Source of the DNA: Proteobacteria bacterium ST_bin16
GTDB lineage: Bacteria > Pseudomonadota > Gammaproteobacteria > Burkholderiales > Nitrosomonadaceae
DNA length: 56,496 nucleotides
Direction: 5' to 3'
Assembly: GCA_002083595.1 (NCBI GenBank)
Contig: MSXT01000040.1
Location: 1-56,496, forward strand
How positions within the stretch are numbered: the stretch's first letter is position 1; each line of letters begins with the position of its first letter. The notes under the pieces are model-generated. The model saw nothing but the letters and a program-made list of their open reading frames with translations, searched no databases and had not been told where the DNA came from. Shown here in pieces: positions 44,034-52,390 of this stretch. The position numbers and the translations under genes are program-made.

Positions 44034-44870
44034 ATGAGAATTAAAGCGACAAAAATGGATGGGTGTGGCAATTCTTTCCTCGTAGTGGACGAGATGAAAA
44101 CGCCTTTGGCTGGGTTTAATCGATCGCTGATTTCAAGCGCATTGTCCACGCAGCACGAAACCGACGGCATTCTTTTCGTGGATATGGACCCCCTGCAACG
44201 CACGCCGACGATGAAAATCTTCGATCGCGACGGCACGGAGGAAACCATGTGCGGTAACGGTCTGCGCTGCGCCACGCGTTATTTGCACGATACCTACATC
44301 CGTAACGACATTTTTTCGATTGTCACCGGCGACGGCAAAAAGGAAGTACGCGTCATCGACGATTTGACCGAAGTGAATTTGGGCGAAGCGCGGGAATACC
44401 GGCAAATTAACGATCAACTGCATTACGTGTTCACCGGTGTTCCACATGTGGTGGTGATCGGTTCGGAAATGAGTTTGGAAAATGCCAGAATCTTTGGCCG
44501 ATCGATACGCGAAGAAAAATCGTTGTGTGAATTTGTCGGTCATCCAGAAGGCGTTAACGTTAATTTTATCTGGCGCGATGCGGATGGCATTTCCGTGCGC
44601 ACGTTTGAAGTCGGCGTGGAGGATGTCACGCTGAGCTGCGGTACAGGCAGCGCGGCAAGTGCCTATGTGGCCGCGAAAGTCTTCGGCACACCGCTACCGA
44701 TCATCACGAACTCCCTTGGTGGGAGCCTGAAAATATCGGACACTGACGGGCGCTTGTCAATTCGCGGGCTGACGCGATATCAAGGCAAGGTCATTGGATT
44801 TGTAAACAACATTCACCCCAAATCCAACGGTCCAATTGATTATCATCATCACCAGCAACAAAGCTGGTGA
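44034..44870 (+). CDS. Diaminopimelate-epimerase-like racemase/epimerase
   Basis: 278 aa with the two catalytic Cys motifs of PLP-independent amino-acid epimerases: ETMCGNGLRCATRY (about 72) and TLSCGTGSAASAYVA (about 201). Also KMDGCGNSFLVVD at the start. It lacks the housekeeping dapF context and ends in a His-rich tail DYHHHQQQSW. The ligase-GNAT-epimerase order suggests that it makes or uses a D-amino acid in the same pathway. Substrate unknown. Confidence 0.83.
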   Translation: MRIKATKMDGCGNSFLVVDEMKTPLAGFNRSLISSALSTQHETDGILFVDMDPLQRTPTMKIFDRDGTEETMCGNGLRCATRYLHDTYIRNDIFSIVTGDGKKEVRVIDDLTEVNLGEAREYRQINDQLHYVFTGVPHVVVIGSEMSLENARIFGRSIREEKSLCEFVGHPEGVNVNFIWRDADGISVRTFEVGVEDVTLSCGTGSAASAYVAAKVFGTPLPIITNSLGGSLKISDTDGRLSIRGLTRYQGKVIGFVNNIHPKSNGPIDYHHHQQQSW

Positions 44871-44909
44871 TTCACAACCCGCGCGAGTGCTTACTTAAGG
44901 TTATTCTTT

Positions 44910-45194
44910 ATGGAATTCTCAATTGTTACGTTTCTGTTGATCATGGCTGCAATGGCACTCGCTGATGTCTGCTGGACGTTATATTTCATCGATGTGGAAG
45001 AAAGAAGAGCACACCCCGCCGCATTCTGGTCTGCGATGATTATTCTGGTCACCGCATTCACCGTCACAAACTATGTCGAAAACAAAATTTATATTGCGGC
45101 GGCCTTCTTGGGTGCGTATTTTGGCACCTATGTAACAATCAAGTGGAAACTGAAAAAAGAAAATGAGATGAAGCAAAAATCGCTCGTCGAATAA
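44910..45194 (+). CDS. Small membrane protein of the ligase-epimerase cluster
   Basis: 94 aa with three hydrophobic segments (about 3-27, 38-54 and 61-78) and a charged C-terminus (KLKKENEMKQKS). The segment ALADVCWTLYFIDVEERR has acidic and Trp residues near the membrane face. No family recognised. It is 39 bases after the epimerase gene and ends at a terminator, so it is probably the last gene of that operon; a transport or anchoring role would be a guess. Confidence 0.72.
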   Translation: MEFSIVTFLLIMAAMALADVCWTLYFIDVEERRAHPAAFWSAMIILVTAFTVTNYVENKIYIAAAFLGAYFGTYVTIKWKLKKENEMKQKSLVE

Positions 45195-45519
45195 CCCTCA
45201 TCCAACATTCAAGCCCCCTCTCTAGCCGATTATCAATCGGCTAGTTCCAAAACTCAAAGCAATCGTTTTCTCTTTTACCGCTTCGTCCGCTTCGCACTCA
45301 AAGTGAAGCGGACACGCCTGCATATTAATTAATAAAATCATAGAAATAATATATATTTTGACAAACCATTTAATTTGCTGTACATGGAATTTGTGTCAAT
45401 TCGAGGAAGGGTGTCTCTAATTTTTTAAAACTATTTCATACCAGCCGTTGCGCATTTCATTCAAGAAGCATAGTTGAATTCAATCCCTAGCACCGGCTCA
45501 TACATATAGGAGCTTAATC
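45195..45519. other. Intergenic region: terminator, hairpin and promoter
   Basis: 325 bases. CTAGCCGATT / AATCGGCTAG with a 3-base loop (45222-45244) ends the preceding operon. A second hairpin GTCCGCTTC..CACT / AGTGAAGCGGAC spans 45285-45313. TTGACA at 45358-45363 with TACATG 17 bases on is a possible promoter for the PEP-CTERM gene. Confidence 0.6.
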
Positions 45520-46641
45520 ATGCACAAAATTCGACTCCATCGCACAGCACTTATTACCGGTTTATTTTTAATTTCTTTTGCACTGCCTTCTCACGCCGTT
45601 TTATTCAATATTAACAATCTGGTCACGGACGATCAAAGCACCAATGCCGCACAAATCACGGACGCCGGCCTGATTAACGCGTGGGGATTGTCTTACGCGC
45701 CTACCGGACCCTTCTGGATCTCCGCCAATGGCAGTGGAACATCGCCTCTATATAGCGTAAATCCAGTGGATCAAACAACCAGCAAGCTAGCCTTAACCGT
45801 GTCGATCCCAGGCGCCGGTAATGTCACCGGCCAGGTTTTCAACGGCACCAGCGCATTCAATGGCGATCGCTTCTTATTTGTTAGCGAAGACGGCACCGTT
45901 TCGGGCTGGCGCCCCGCTTTGGGTTCAACGGCCGAAACACTCGCTACGGCATCCGCGTCTTCCCTCTATAAGGGCGCAGCGCTTGGCACGATTGCCGGAG
46001 ACAGCTATCTCTACGCCGCCAATTTCCATTCCGGCGCGATCGATGTGCTCAAAGGCTCCGTCGCATCCCCCTCTCTTCCGGGCTCATTCACTGACCCTGC
46101 CCTTCCGGCTGGCTATGCGCCGTTTAATGTACAAAACTTGGGCGGTACGCTGTATGTGACTTATGCCCAGCAAGACCCATTATCGCCGGATGAAGTAGCA
46201 GGACCGGGACTCGGTCTGGTGGATGCCTATGACTTGCAGGGAAACTTCCTCTCTCGGATCGCAACTGGCGGCACCTTAAATGCGCCTTGGGGTTTGGCTA
46301 TCGCTCCTTCATCCTTCGGATCGATGGCCGGAGCACTGCTAGTGGGCAATTTTGGCGATGGCCATATCAGCGCCTTTGACCCTGCAACACATGCATATCT
46401 GGGGCAAGTGCTTGGCTCCGATGGCAGCCCTGTCGCAATCGACGGACTTTGGGCAATATCACCCGGTAATGATGGTTTGGCGGGAAGCAGCCATTTGTTG
46501 TATTTCACCGCCGGGCCTGATAATGAAAGTCACGGATTATTCGGTGTTTTGACTGCTGTGCCAGAGCCATCGGCTTATGCCATGTTGCTAATCGGTTTGG
46601 TCTTGCTTAGCGGCGCGATTGCGCATCGTAATCGAAGCTAG
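45520..46641 (+). CDS. TIGR03118-type PEP-CTERM protein
   Basis: 373 aa. Signal peptide (ALITGLFLISFALPSHA), then a beta-propeller-like domain that begins FNINNLVTDDQSTNAAQITD and matches TIGR03118 proteins (LINAWGLSYAPTGPFWISANGSG, GLVDAYDLQGNFLSRIA). C-terminal tail VPEPSAYAMLLIGLVLLSGA then HRNRS is the PEP-CTERM signal. Expected at the cell surface through exosortase. Role not known. Confidence 0.9.
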   Translation: MHKIRLHRTALITGLFLISFALPSHAVLFNINNLVTDDQSTNAAQITDAGLINAWGLSYAPTGPFWISANGSGTSPLYSVNPVDQTTSKLALTVSIPGAGNVTGQVFNGTSAFNGDRFLFVSEDGTVSGWRPALGSTAETLATASASSLYKGAALGTIAGDSYLYAANFHSGAIDVLKGSVASPSLPGSFTDPALPAGYAPFNVQNLGGTLYVTYAQQDPLSPDEVAGPGLGLVDAYDLQGNFLSRIATGGTLNAPWGLAIAPSSFGSMAGALLVGNFGDGHISAFDPATHAYLGQVLGSDGSPVAIDGLWAISPGNDGLAGSSHLLYFTAGPDNESHGLFGVLTAVPEPSAYAMLLIGLVLLSGAIAHRNRS

Positions 46642-46839
46642 CTGATCCGCCGGATAACGACTCCGCCATTGATTTTACTGCAGGAAGCAAAACAGGCTTT
46701 GCCCTTTTCTCTCATTGGTGGAAGAATGCGCGGAGTTCCGGAAAAATCCGGCGTTGGCGTTTACCATCACCTGCATTCAAAAAAATCAGACAGATGATTC
46801 AAACGGGCTTTGATTAATTACTAGAAAGGATATTGTGTT

Positions 46840-46992
46840 ATGAAAAAAATTCTCATGATCGGCTCATTAGTATTTTCCTTGCTCCTCTACGGAAGCTTTA
46901 TACTGACCGGCAATGGCGCTGTATTAGTTTTCGTATTATTGGGGCTCGCTATCTCATTTATCTGCGCAATGTTGTTCTTGTCGAATAAATAG
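46840..46992 (+). CDS. Small two-helix membrane protein
   Basis: 50 aa: MKKILMIGSLVFSLLLYGSF, ILTGNGAVLVFVLLGLAISF and ICAMLFLSNK. Two membrane helices with a short loop. AGAAAGGA lies 9 bases before the ATG, which supports translation. No homologue recognised; it stands alone in the gap between the PEP-CTERM gene and the island. Confidence 0.6.
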   Translation: MKKILMIGSLVFSLLLYGSFILTGNGAVLVFVLLGLAISFICAMLFLSNK

Positions 46993-47193
46993 ATCGCGCG
47001 GAGGTATTTAAATTTTCCTTATTACCATTATATTAAAGCAATACACAACATCACCAATGTGCTATAAGGTCGGAAATAACGGAAATTCACTGAAAATAAT
47101 GCTCAAAAATCACTCAGTAATTTTTGCGGCATAGTTTAGGGTAAGGCAGCTTGAATGTAATATATTTGTTCTACAAACAAACTGTTATGAGTA

Positions 47194-47232
47194 CTGATGG
47201 TGCCAGAAGAAACCCCGAACTGGCTTCCACAC
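47194..47232. repeat. attL-like remnant of the tRNA-Leu 3' end
   Basis: CTGATGGTGCCAGAAGA matches CTGATGGTGCCCAGAAGA at 56226-56243 (one missing C), and CGAAC and TCCACAC farther on match the same tRNA gene. A degenerate direct repeat, as expected at the far end of an element inserted in the tRNA. Confidence 0.7.
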
Positions 47233-47335
47233 GATTCCATAGAAATCCAAAACGCCCTTTATACAGCTCAATAAATAAGCCATTTTATAAAAATGGTGTC
47301 CGTGCTAGTCCGTATTAATTCATCAGCAGCCGGTA

Positions 47336-47362
47336 TTTTTTTGGTATAGTTTTTGGTATAGG
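47336..47362 (+). repeat. Integrase arm-type direct repeat, left
   Basis: TTTTTGGTATAG then TTTTTGGTATAG, 20 bases before the integrase start. The same double motif occurs at 56151-56174 in the same orientation, inside the right end of the element. Confidence 0.6.
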
Positions 47363-47382
47363 AATTTCATGAGACCCGAACC

Positions 47383-48606
47383 ATGCCGAAAATTATTAAG
47401 AATCTTACTGATCTTGAAATCAAGACAGCGAAGCCCGGCGAAACAAAGCAAGACGGCAAAGGATTGATGCTGATTGTGGACACAAACGGGAATAAGAGAT
47501 GGACGTTAAGGTATCAGCGGCCTGATGGTAGGCGGAATATGATCGGCCTTGGATCATATCCCGATATTTCGGCAACCATAGCACGGGCACATGCCGATGA
47601 AATCCGGCAAAGATTATTACAGGGTATTGATCCTGTCGACCATAAGAAATCGGAAAAACTGAAACAGGAAACCGCGATACGTGGCACATTTAAAGCCGTA
47701 GCTGAAGAATGGTATACCCACAAATCCAAAGGATGGGCAAAAGAAACAGCGCGCAAGGCACGGGAAATACTGGATGACTCCCTGCTACCAAGACTGGCAA
47801 AGAAAGCAATTTCTGAGATTTCATCCGCTGACATCAAGCTGGTTTTATTGGAGATCCACGAACGCGCCCCACGGCTGGCAATAAAAGCACGGCAATATTC
47901 CAATCAGATCATTCATTATGCGATTCAGGAAGGCTTGCGTGAAGATGGCCGTGAATTATCTCTGAAGGGTGCGCTTCCTGACTGCAAGAAAGGGCATTAT
48001 GCCGCTGTCACAAAACCCAGCGATCTACCCGCCTTGTTCAAAGCAATCGATGGCATAAATTCGATACATTCAAAGGTGGCTTTGCTGGTGTGCTTATACA
48101 CAGCAACCCGCCCCGGTGTTGTTGCCGGTATGCGATGGGATGAATTGAACCTGGATAGCAAAGAGTGGCATATCCCAGCCAGCCGGATGAAAATGGGTAA
48201 CGACCATATAACACCCCTACCAGACCAACTCATAACGATGTTGCAACAACTGCGAACGCTTGCCGGTGAATCGCCGTTCGTTTTTCCTGGTATCGGTGAT
48301 CCTATCAATAAGCACATGCACCGCGATAGTTTGAGCAAGGTACTCAGGGAAAACGGAATGCGAGATAAAACGGTTACGCATGGATTCCGAGCAACCTTCA
48401 GAACCATAGCAAGGGAAAGACTTCGCATTGCACCTGATGTGCTGGAAGCGCAAATAGCCCACGCCAAAAAAGGGGAAGTTCAAGCAGCTTATGACAGAAC
48501 ACAATTCCTAGAAGATCGCCACAAATTGATTCAGCAATGGGCGGACTATATCGATGCATTGAAAAACAATGAAACGGTTGTTCCATTATTTAAAAATGCA
48601 GTCTGA
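47383..48606 (+). CDS. int: Tyrosine integrase of the tRNA-Leu island
   Basis: 407 aa. N-terminal DUF4102-type arm-binding domain (LTDLEIKTAKPGETKQDGKG), core SAM-like domain, and catalytic residues R (ATRPGVVAGMRW, about 242), H-x-x-R (THGFRATFRTIAR, about 332) and Tyr (QAAYDRTQFLEDR, about 370). This is the P4-type integrase of genomic islands. It lies at the end of the element away from the intact tRNA. No ribosome site is obvious before ATG 47383. Confidence 0.93.
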   Translation: MPKIIKNLTDLEIKTAKPGETKQDGKGLMLIVDTNGNKRWTLRYQRPDGRRNMIGLGSYPDISATIARAHADEIRQRLLQGIDPVDHKKSEKLKQETAIRGTFKAVAEEWYTHKSKGWAKETARKAREILDDSLLPRLAKKAISEISSADIKLVLLEIHERAPRLAIKARQYSNQIIHYAIQEGLREDGRELSLKGALPDCKKGHYAAVTKPSDLPALFKAIDGINSIHSKVALLVCLYTATRPGVVAGMRWDELNLDSKEWHIPASRMKMGNDHITPLPDQLITMLQQLRTLAGESPFVFPGIGDPINKHMHRDSLSKVLRENGMRDKTVTHGFRATFRTIARERLRIAPDVLEAQIAHAKKGEVQAAYDRTQFLEDRHKLIQQWADYIDALKNNETVVPLFKNAV

Positions 48607-48633
48607 TTCTTACAGTGACAATACCATTTTGTT

Positions 48634-48766
48634 CCTACCTCCTATTTTTTGAGTAGGGCAAGTAGGGCGAGTAGGGCGGAATCGTCAAGAATGGCTTTGT
48701 TATTGGTTTATAGCCGCCCTACTTTTTCATGATCGTCATCGGAATTAGTAGGGCGCGCCCTACTTC
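48634..48766. repeat. Iteron block, left (inverted copy)
   Basis: Contains AGTAGGGC at 48652, 48661 and 48670 (9-base period), its complement at 48716, and an 18-base palindrome AGTAGGGCGCGCCCTACT at 48747-48764. The whole stretch is the near-exact reverse complement of 55249-55382. One more complement copy lies at 48802. Confidence 0.92.
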
Positions 48767-48985
48767 CAGGGGTAATTCATCGCTTTTTCGCTGCAATTCT
48801 TGCCCTACATTTCTGGATTCCGCAGCAAGTTTAACTGCGAAAATGCAGCGCGAAATGTTCCTGTTGCCGCCCTTCACCATGAGCAAAAAATAACTAGAAT
48901 TTAATTATGCGATGGCATAAATAATTATGCGAAACTGTACAAAAATGCCTTAAAAATCGCCGAAAGCCTCATGAATATTGAGTCT

Positions 48986-49131
48986 CCCACTTTTGCGAAA
49001 TTATTTTTTCAATTGCCAATAATCTACGTTATGTTAAATTCTTTATTTTAACGATTACCCACTTTTTATTATATTTGCGTTAATTTTTATCAAACATTTC
49101 CCACTTTTCGATAAAGTTGCTTTAACGATTA
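48986..49131. repeat. Direct repeats upstream of the HTH gene
   Basis: CCCACTTTT occurs at 48986, 49058 and 49100, and TTTAACGATTA at 49047 and 49121, all in an AT-rich stretch that ends 47 bases before the HTH gene. Candidate operator or origin-type region. Confidence 0.6.
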
Positions 49132-49178
49132 TTCCTTGCTATCATGAGTTTTATTCTCACGCGCCCGCGAAGGAAGCT

Positions 49179-49436
49179 ATGACACCGGAAGAATTTAGAA
49201 AAGGTTTGGCAAAACTGGATTGGAAGCAATCTGATTTTGCATTGGAAGCTGGCATTACCCCCGTAAGCGTCAGCAATTGGCTGACCGGTGTTGCCCCCCT
49301 GCCCATATGGGCACAGCGACACCTTCAGCTATTGCTAACACTCCATGATTTAACCGCTACCCTACTCGAACCGCCCACGAAGAAAGCACGCCAAGCGCGG
49401 CGCGAAGCTGCCGATTCTGTTGATAAAAATATTTAA
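49179..49436 (+). CDS. XRE/Cro-like HTH regulator
   Basis: 85 aa. Helix-turn-helix: DWKQSDFALEAGITPVSVSNWLTG (about 14-37), followed by APLPIWAQRHLQLLLTLHDL and a basic tail. GAAGGAAG before the ATG. As the first gene after the integrase and directly downstream of repeated motifs, it may be the island's repressor. Confidence 0.82.
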   Translation: MTPEEFRKGLAKLDWKQSDFALEAGITPVSVSNWLTGVAPLPIWAQRHLQLLLTLHDLTATLLEPPTKKARQARREAADSVDKNI

Positions 49437-49499
49437 AAATCGCGGCTTTTATTTGTTCGGTTTCTGAAGGGATCCACACAAAGGCTAAACACACACGCG

Positions 49500-49745
49500 A
49501 TGCATAAATTATCAGACTACATCATGTTAGCAGCGGATACCTATTTTGAAGAAACTGGAAGCAGTGAGTTGAATGCTCACTGGATTGCTGAATTCTTTCA
49601 AGACTATAACTTGCAAGTTGCCTACCCATCACAAAGCCTGATTAATTTTGCAAACTTGGTACAGAAAGAATTAACAAGAAACGAAGAGCAAGCCGCCAAA
49701 AAGACACGCTTATACTTGGATAAAATCATCAACTCAATAGAGTGA
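49500..49745 (+). CDS. Unknown island protein
   Basis: 81 aa, acidic helical protein (YIMLAADTYFEETGSSELNA, HWIAEFFQDYNLQV). No family recognised. It follows the HTH gene in the same direction. No strong ribosome site is seen before ATG 49500. Confidence 0.5.
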   Translation: MHKLSDYIMLAADTYFEETGSSELNAHWIAEFFQDYNLQVAYPSQSLINFANLVQKELTRNEEQAAKKTRLYLDKIINSIE

Positions 49746-50077
49746 TCGCCGTGCACCGTGGCTGCCTAGAATGGATTCATATAATCACTGGAAACCATTT
49801 ACTGAAGCCATTATGCATTTTTTAACATTTAATTTTACCCGCAAAGTTACTCGTTTTTTAAAAAGCACCCCCTGTTTTTCAGGTCGATTGCCCAATATTT
49901 GGGCAGCATATTTCATGCTTCAGTCACCAAGTATTCAAGAAAATTTTTTGACTCGAAAAATTGAATTGCCCTGTAGAATATTTCTGATCACTCCATAGCC
50001 AGGCCAGGCGAAAAAGCGGATACCTTCAACCGCCTTGGAGTGACCTTTCTTGAAGGTCAACACTTTGAAGGGGTGTT
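49746..50077. other. Gap with leader hairpin of the next gene
   Basis: 332 bases. A 75-codon frame at 49771-49998 has no family and no ribosome site and is not called. Hairpin TGACCTT / AAGGTCA (50041-50059) lies just before the ribosome site of the 50078 gene. AAGCGGATACC at 50014-50024 recurs at 51668-51678. Confidence 0.5.
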
Positions 50078-50866
50078 ATGGATTTATTTGAAGAATATAG
50101 ACACTTAGATAAATTCACGCTGCACGACGCGGGTTTTCTATTGTGCGATCAGCCGCCATTACCGCCATATTCAGATAATAAGCCGGAAAGTGATCGAAAA
50201 AAATCAATCCGTAGCGATGCCTATCAAAAAACAAAAGAACTTATTGCTGCGGCAAGGAAAGGCCATTTAAGACTGGTTGATAAGCTCGATGAAGCTATCA
50301 TATTCAACAGAGAAGGACTTACCGATGAAGAACACAAGATCATCAATTCTGGGCGCGGTTTTTGGACAAATCATAACTCTGGGATTTGGTTTGTTACTCG
50401 ATCCGATTTCAAAGAATGGGCAATAGCCATGGAGTTGAACCCCACTTTCTTATTTGGTCAAGAAACACCGCAGCTTGATAGGCCTGTTGATGAGATGGCG
50501 TTTCACCGGCTGAATTATGAACCCGTTGTTTCTGGAATCGGCAGTGAAAATAATAACCGAATCAAGCTTTTTATTGATCACTGCAAATCAACAAAGGGAT
50601 TGAAACGTGATGATTTTTTTAAACCGATCTTGATGGCAGTAGAGGAAGTCAATTGCTTTGATAGTGATGATGTTTTCTCAAAGCTTATGGAGTTTTCGAG
50701 AAGTGAAAAATATCAACTAGATAGCGAAAATTCTAATAATGGGTATATTCATATCACACCCAATGGAAATAAAAGATTATTCCTTCAACGTAAGGATTTA
50801 AGAAGCAGATTAAAGCGCCTTGAAGAAAAATTCAATCAGTGGAAAGCGTCAGATCAAATTTGTTGA
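50078..50866 (+). CDS. Unknown island protein
   Basis: 262 aa soluble, charged protein. The centre (NSGRGFWTNHNSGIWFVTRS) looks like a compact fold, and the C-terminus is basic (KRLFLQRKDLRSRLKRLEEK). AAGGGG precedes the ATG. No family recognised. Such proteins commonly sit next to AlpA regulators in small tRNA islands; here alpA follows 126 bases later. Confidence 0.65.
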   Translation: MDLFEEYRHLDKFTLHDAGFLLCDQPPLPPYSDNKPESDRKKSIRSDAYQKTKELIAAARKGHLRLVDKLDEAIIFNREGLTDEEHKIINSGRGFWTNHNSGIWFVTRSDFKEWAIAMELNPTFLFGQETPQLDRPVDEMAFHRLNYEPVVSGIGSENNNRIKLFIDHCKSTKGLKRDDFFKPILMAVEEVNCFDSDDVFSKLMEFSRSEKYQLDSENSNNGYIHITPNGNKRLFLQRKDLRSRLKRLEEKFNQWKASDQIC

Positions 50867-50992
50867 TTGCTTCATAGAAGTTAATTGAACACCATTGACA
50901 TTCGTTGAAATCCATATCATTTAAATCTCAATAGCATAGCTGCATCATGTCTCCAAGCCGCACGAATGGCGGTGCATTGATATGGAGAAAGC

Positions 50993-51241
50993 ATGCAAAC
51001 TTCAACAAACGCTTCACAGAATCCTTCAACCACACAAGAACGGCTGATTAATCTTGATGAAGTCGAAAGTATCACCGGCTTCAAATCTTCTTATATTTAC
51101 TCGAAAATTCAGAAAGGACTATTCCCTCAGCCGGTGAAGATTGGCACCACCAGCCGGTGGCGTGAATCGCAAGTCTTAGCGTGGGTACATGCTCAAATTG
51201 AAAGTGGTACGTCCGGCAAGCGTGCGGAGGTCAGAGCATGA
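50993..51241 (+). CDS. AlpA-family transcriptional regulator
   Basis: 82 aa MerR-like/AlpA winged helix: LINLDEVESITGFKSSYIYS, KIQKGLFPQPVKIGTTSRWR and ESQVLAWVHAQIE. In P4-like islands AlpA/Vis proteins control excision and late genes. GGAGAAAGC lies before the ATG. The next gene overlaps by 4 bases. Confidence 0.9.
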   Translation: MQTSTNASQNPSTTQERLINLDEVESITGFKSSYIYSKIQKGLFPQPVKIGTTSRWRESQVLAWVHAQIESGTSGKRAEVRA

Positions 51242-51582
51242 GCAAGCTGAAGATAGACCTTGACGATCTGCGCGAACAGGCAATGAACGATGATCCTGAT
51301 GAAATTGCAGGTAATGATTTAGAAGCTGCTGCGGAATTGGTCTTTGTGGCTCTACAAAAAGAAGGTGATGAGAGGATTGCAACTTATTCAGACAAGATTG
51401 AAGCCATGCAGAACCATCCTGAATTGGTTGCTGCGCACACATTGGCACACGCAATAAACCGGCTTGAGCTTACCCATCGCACCGTGAAGATTGAAGAATT
51501 GCGGTTATTGGGAAGTATTGCGGATTCCTTGGAAAGAATAGCCAGCACTGCAGAGTCAGCGAAAGGAAAGCGCAATGAATGA
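51238..51582 (+). CDS. Unknown island protein
   Basis: 114 aa, acidic and helical (LKIDLDDLREQAMNDDPDEI, NRLELTHRTVKIEELRLLGS). Its start overlaps alpA by 4 bases, so translation is coupled. No family recognised. Confidence 0.6.
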   Translation: MSKLKIDLDDLREQAMNDDPDEIAGNDLEAAAELVFVALQKEGDERIATYSDKIEAMQNHPELVAAHTLAHAINRLELTHRTVKIEELRLLGSIADSLERIASTAESAKGKRNE

Positions 51583-51667
51583 CTTCCTGTTGACTTTGCC
51601 CGCTTGCTGGGTTTATGCTCGCTGTGCCATTGCAAAATCAATGGACGGGTTTGACAGCCTGTTACGT

Positions 51668-51837
51668 AAGCGGATACCGCCGCTGAGCGGTTTTTTTGTA
51701 TCCGTTATTTATTTGCCCTTTTGTTTTGGGTGGGTATTTTGGGGAGCCGAAAGGCTCGCCGGTCTTACGTCCGGTCTGTCAACCCGATTTATCCGCCCGC
51801 CCCGTGTCCCGCACGGGTGGCGGTTTTCTCGAAACCG
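51668..51837 (+). ncRNA. Structured leader RNA (possible C4/CI-like regulatory RNA)
   Basis: An unusually dense series of hairpins lies between two protein genes: ACCGC / GCGGT followed by seven Ts at 51676-51697, itself enclosed by CGGATAC / GTATCCG; GAGCC-GAAA-GGCTC at 51744-51757 with a GNRA loop; CCGG..CCGG at 51759-51774; CCCGTG / CACGGG at 51801-51817 with outer CCGCC / GGCGG; and CGGTTT / AAACCG at 51821-51837, which competes with that outer stem. The form recalls the C4/CI antisense RNAs of P1 and P4. A 93-codon frame here (51575-51856) is not credible as a gene. Confidence 0.5.
51676..51697 (+). terminator. Rho-independent terminator in the leader
   Basis: Stem ACCGC / GCGGT with a 6-base loop and seven Ts. 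Transcription must pass it to reach the primase gene unless a promoter lies after it. Confidence 0.8.
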
Positions 51838-51859
51838 TTCAAACAGAGGAGCATGAATC

Positions 51860-52390
51860 ATGACAGCATCTAAACACCACCCTTCATCAAAGAAACAGCC
51901 AGTCAAAAATTTAGAAGGCATAAAAGAACTTCAAAAAGCGCGGCTATGGCTACTGAGGATCAATGGAGTTTTTCGATTAATTGATTGCCGCGAACTTCTT
52001 GAGATCGATGGTAGTTCAATCATTTTAAGCATGGAGCAAATGTGTGGAGTTTATAGATTGCTCGATGGAATAGTCGCCGATCTTGAACAAATTCAAATGA
52101 TAGCGACTGAATACGGTAAGGATGAAAAATGCTTTGAAAGCATTAACGGAAGCATAAGCCACACCTTACGAATTATTAGCTTAGCCGTGAAAATAGCGGA
52201 ATCACGAATTGCTGATGACGATGAAATGCTTGATGTCCCGCTAAGCGTGGAGTGGGTAAATGGATTTTTCACGGCATTGAGCTGGGCACGTGAATATTTA
52301 GATTCCGCCGAACAGGATATTGAACAACTTCATTCAATACTGTTGAAGATTGCGGAAGGGGGTGTGAATGCCATCGATACCCTACATTAA
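51860..52390 (+). CDS. Unknown island protein upstream of primase
   Basis: 176 aa helical protein (KARLWLLRINGVFRLIDCRE, ALSWAREYLDSAEQDIEQLH). GAGGAG lies 9 bases before ATG 51860; an earlier ATG at 51853 stops after 6 codons. It overlaps the primase gene by 23 bases. No family recognised. Confidence 0.68.
   Translation: MTASKHHPSSKKQPVKNLEGIKELQKARLWLLRINGVFRLIDCRELLEIDGSSIILSMEQMCGVYRLLDGIVADLEQIQMIATEYGKDEKCFESINGSISHTLRIISLAVKIAESRIADDDEMLDVPLSVEWVNGFFTALSWAREYLDSAEQDIEQLHSILLKIAEGGVNAIDTLH

Larger units (their letters stand above)
46993..47382. other. Intergenic region at left island boundary
   Basis: 390 bases without a gene. It contains the tRNA-derived attachment remnant (47194-47232) and the direct-repeat arm sites before the integrase; the rest is AT-rich. 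Confidence 0.6.

Noticed and set aside
44034..44870. Housekeeping dapF
   Set aside because: Context (ligase, GNAT) and the His-rich tail differ from the usual lysA-dapF-xerC setting; called DapF-like instead, though this cannot be excluded without the rest of the genome.
49771..49998. A 75-codon frame in the island
   Set aside because: No ribosome site, odd composition and no family; kept as part of a gap.
51575..51856. A 93-codon frame in the island
   Set aside because: It runs through a terminator and at least four strong hairpins; an RNA function explains the sequence better.
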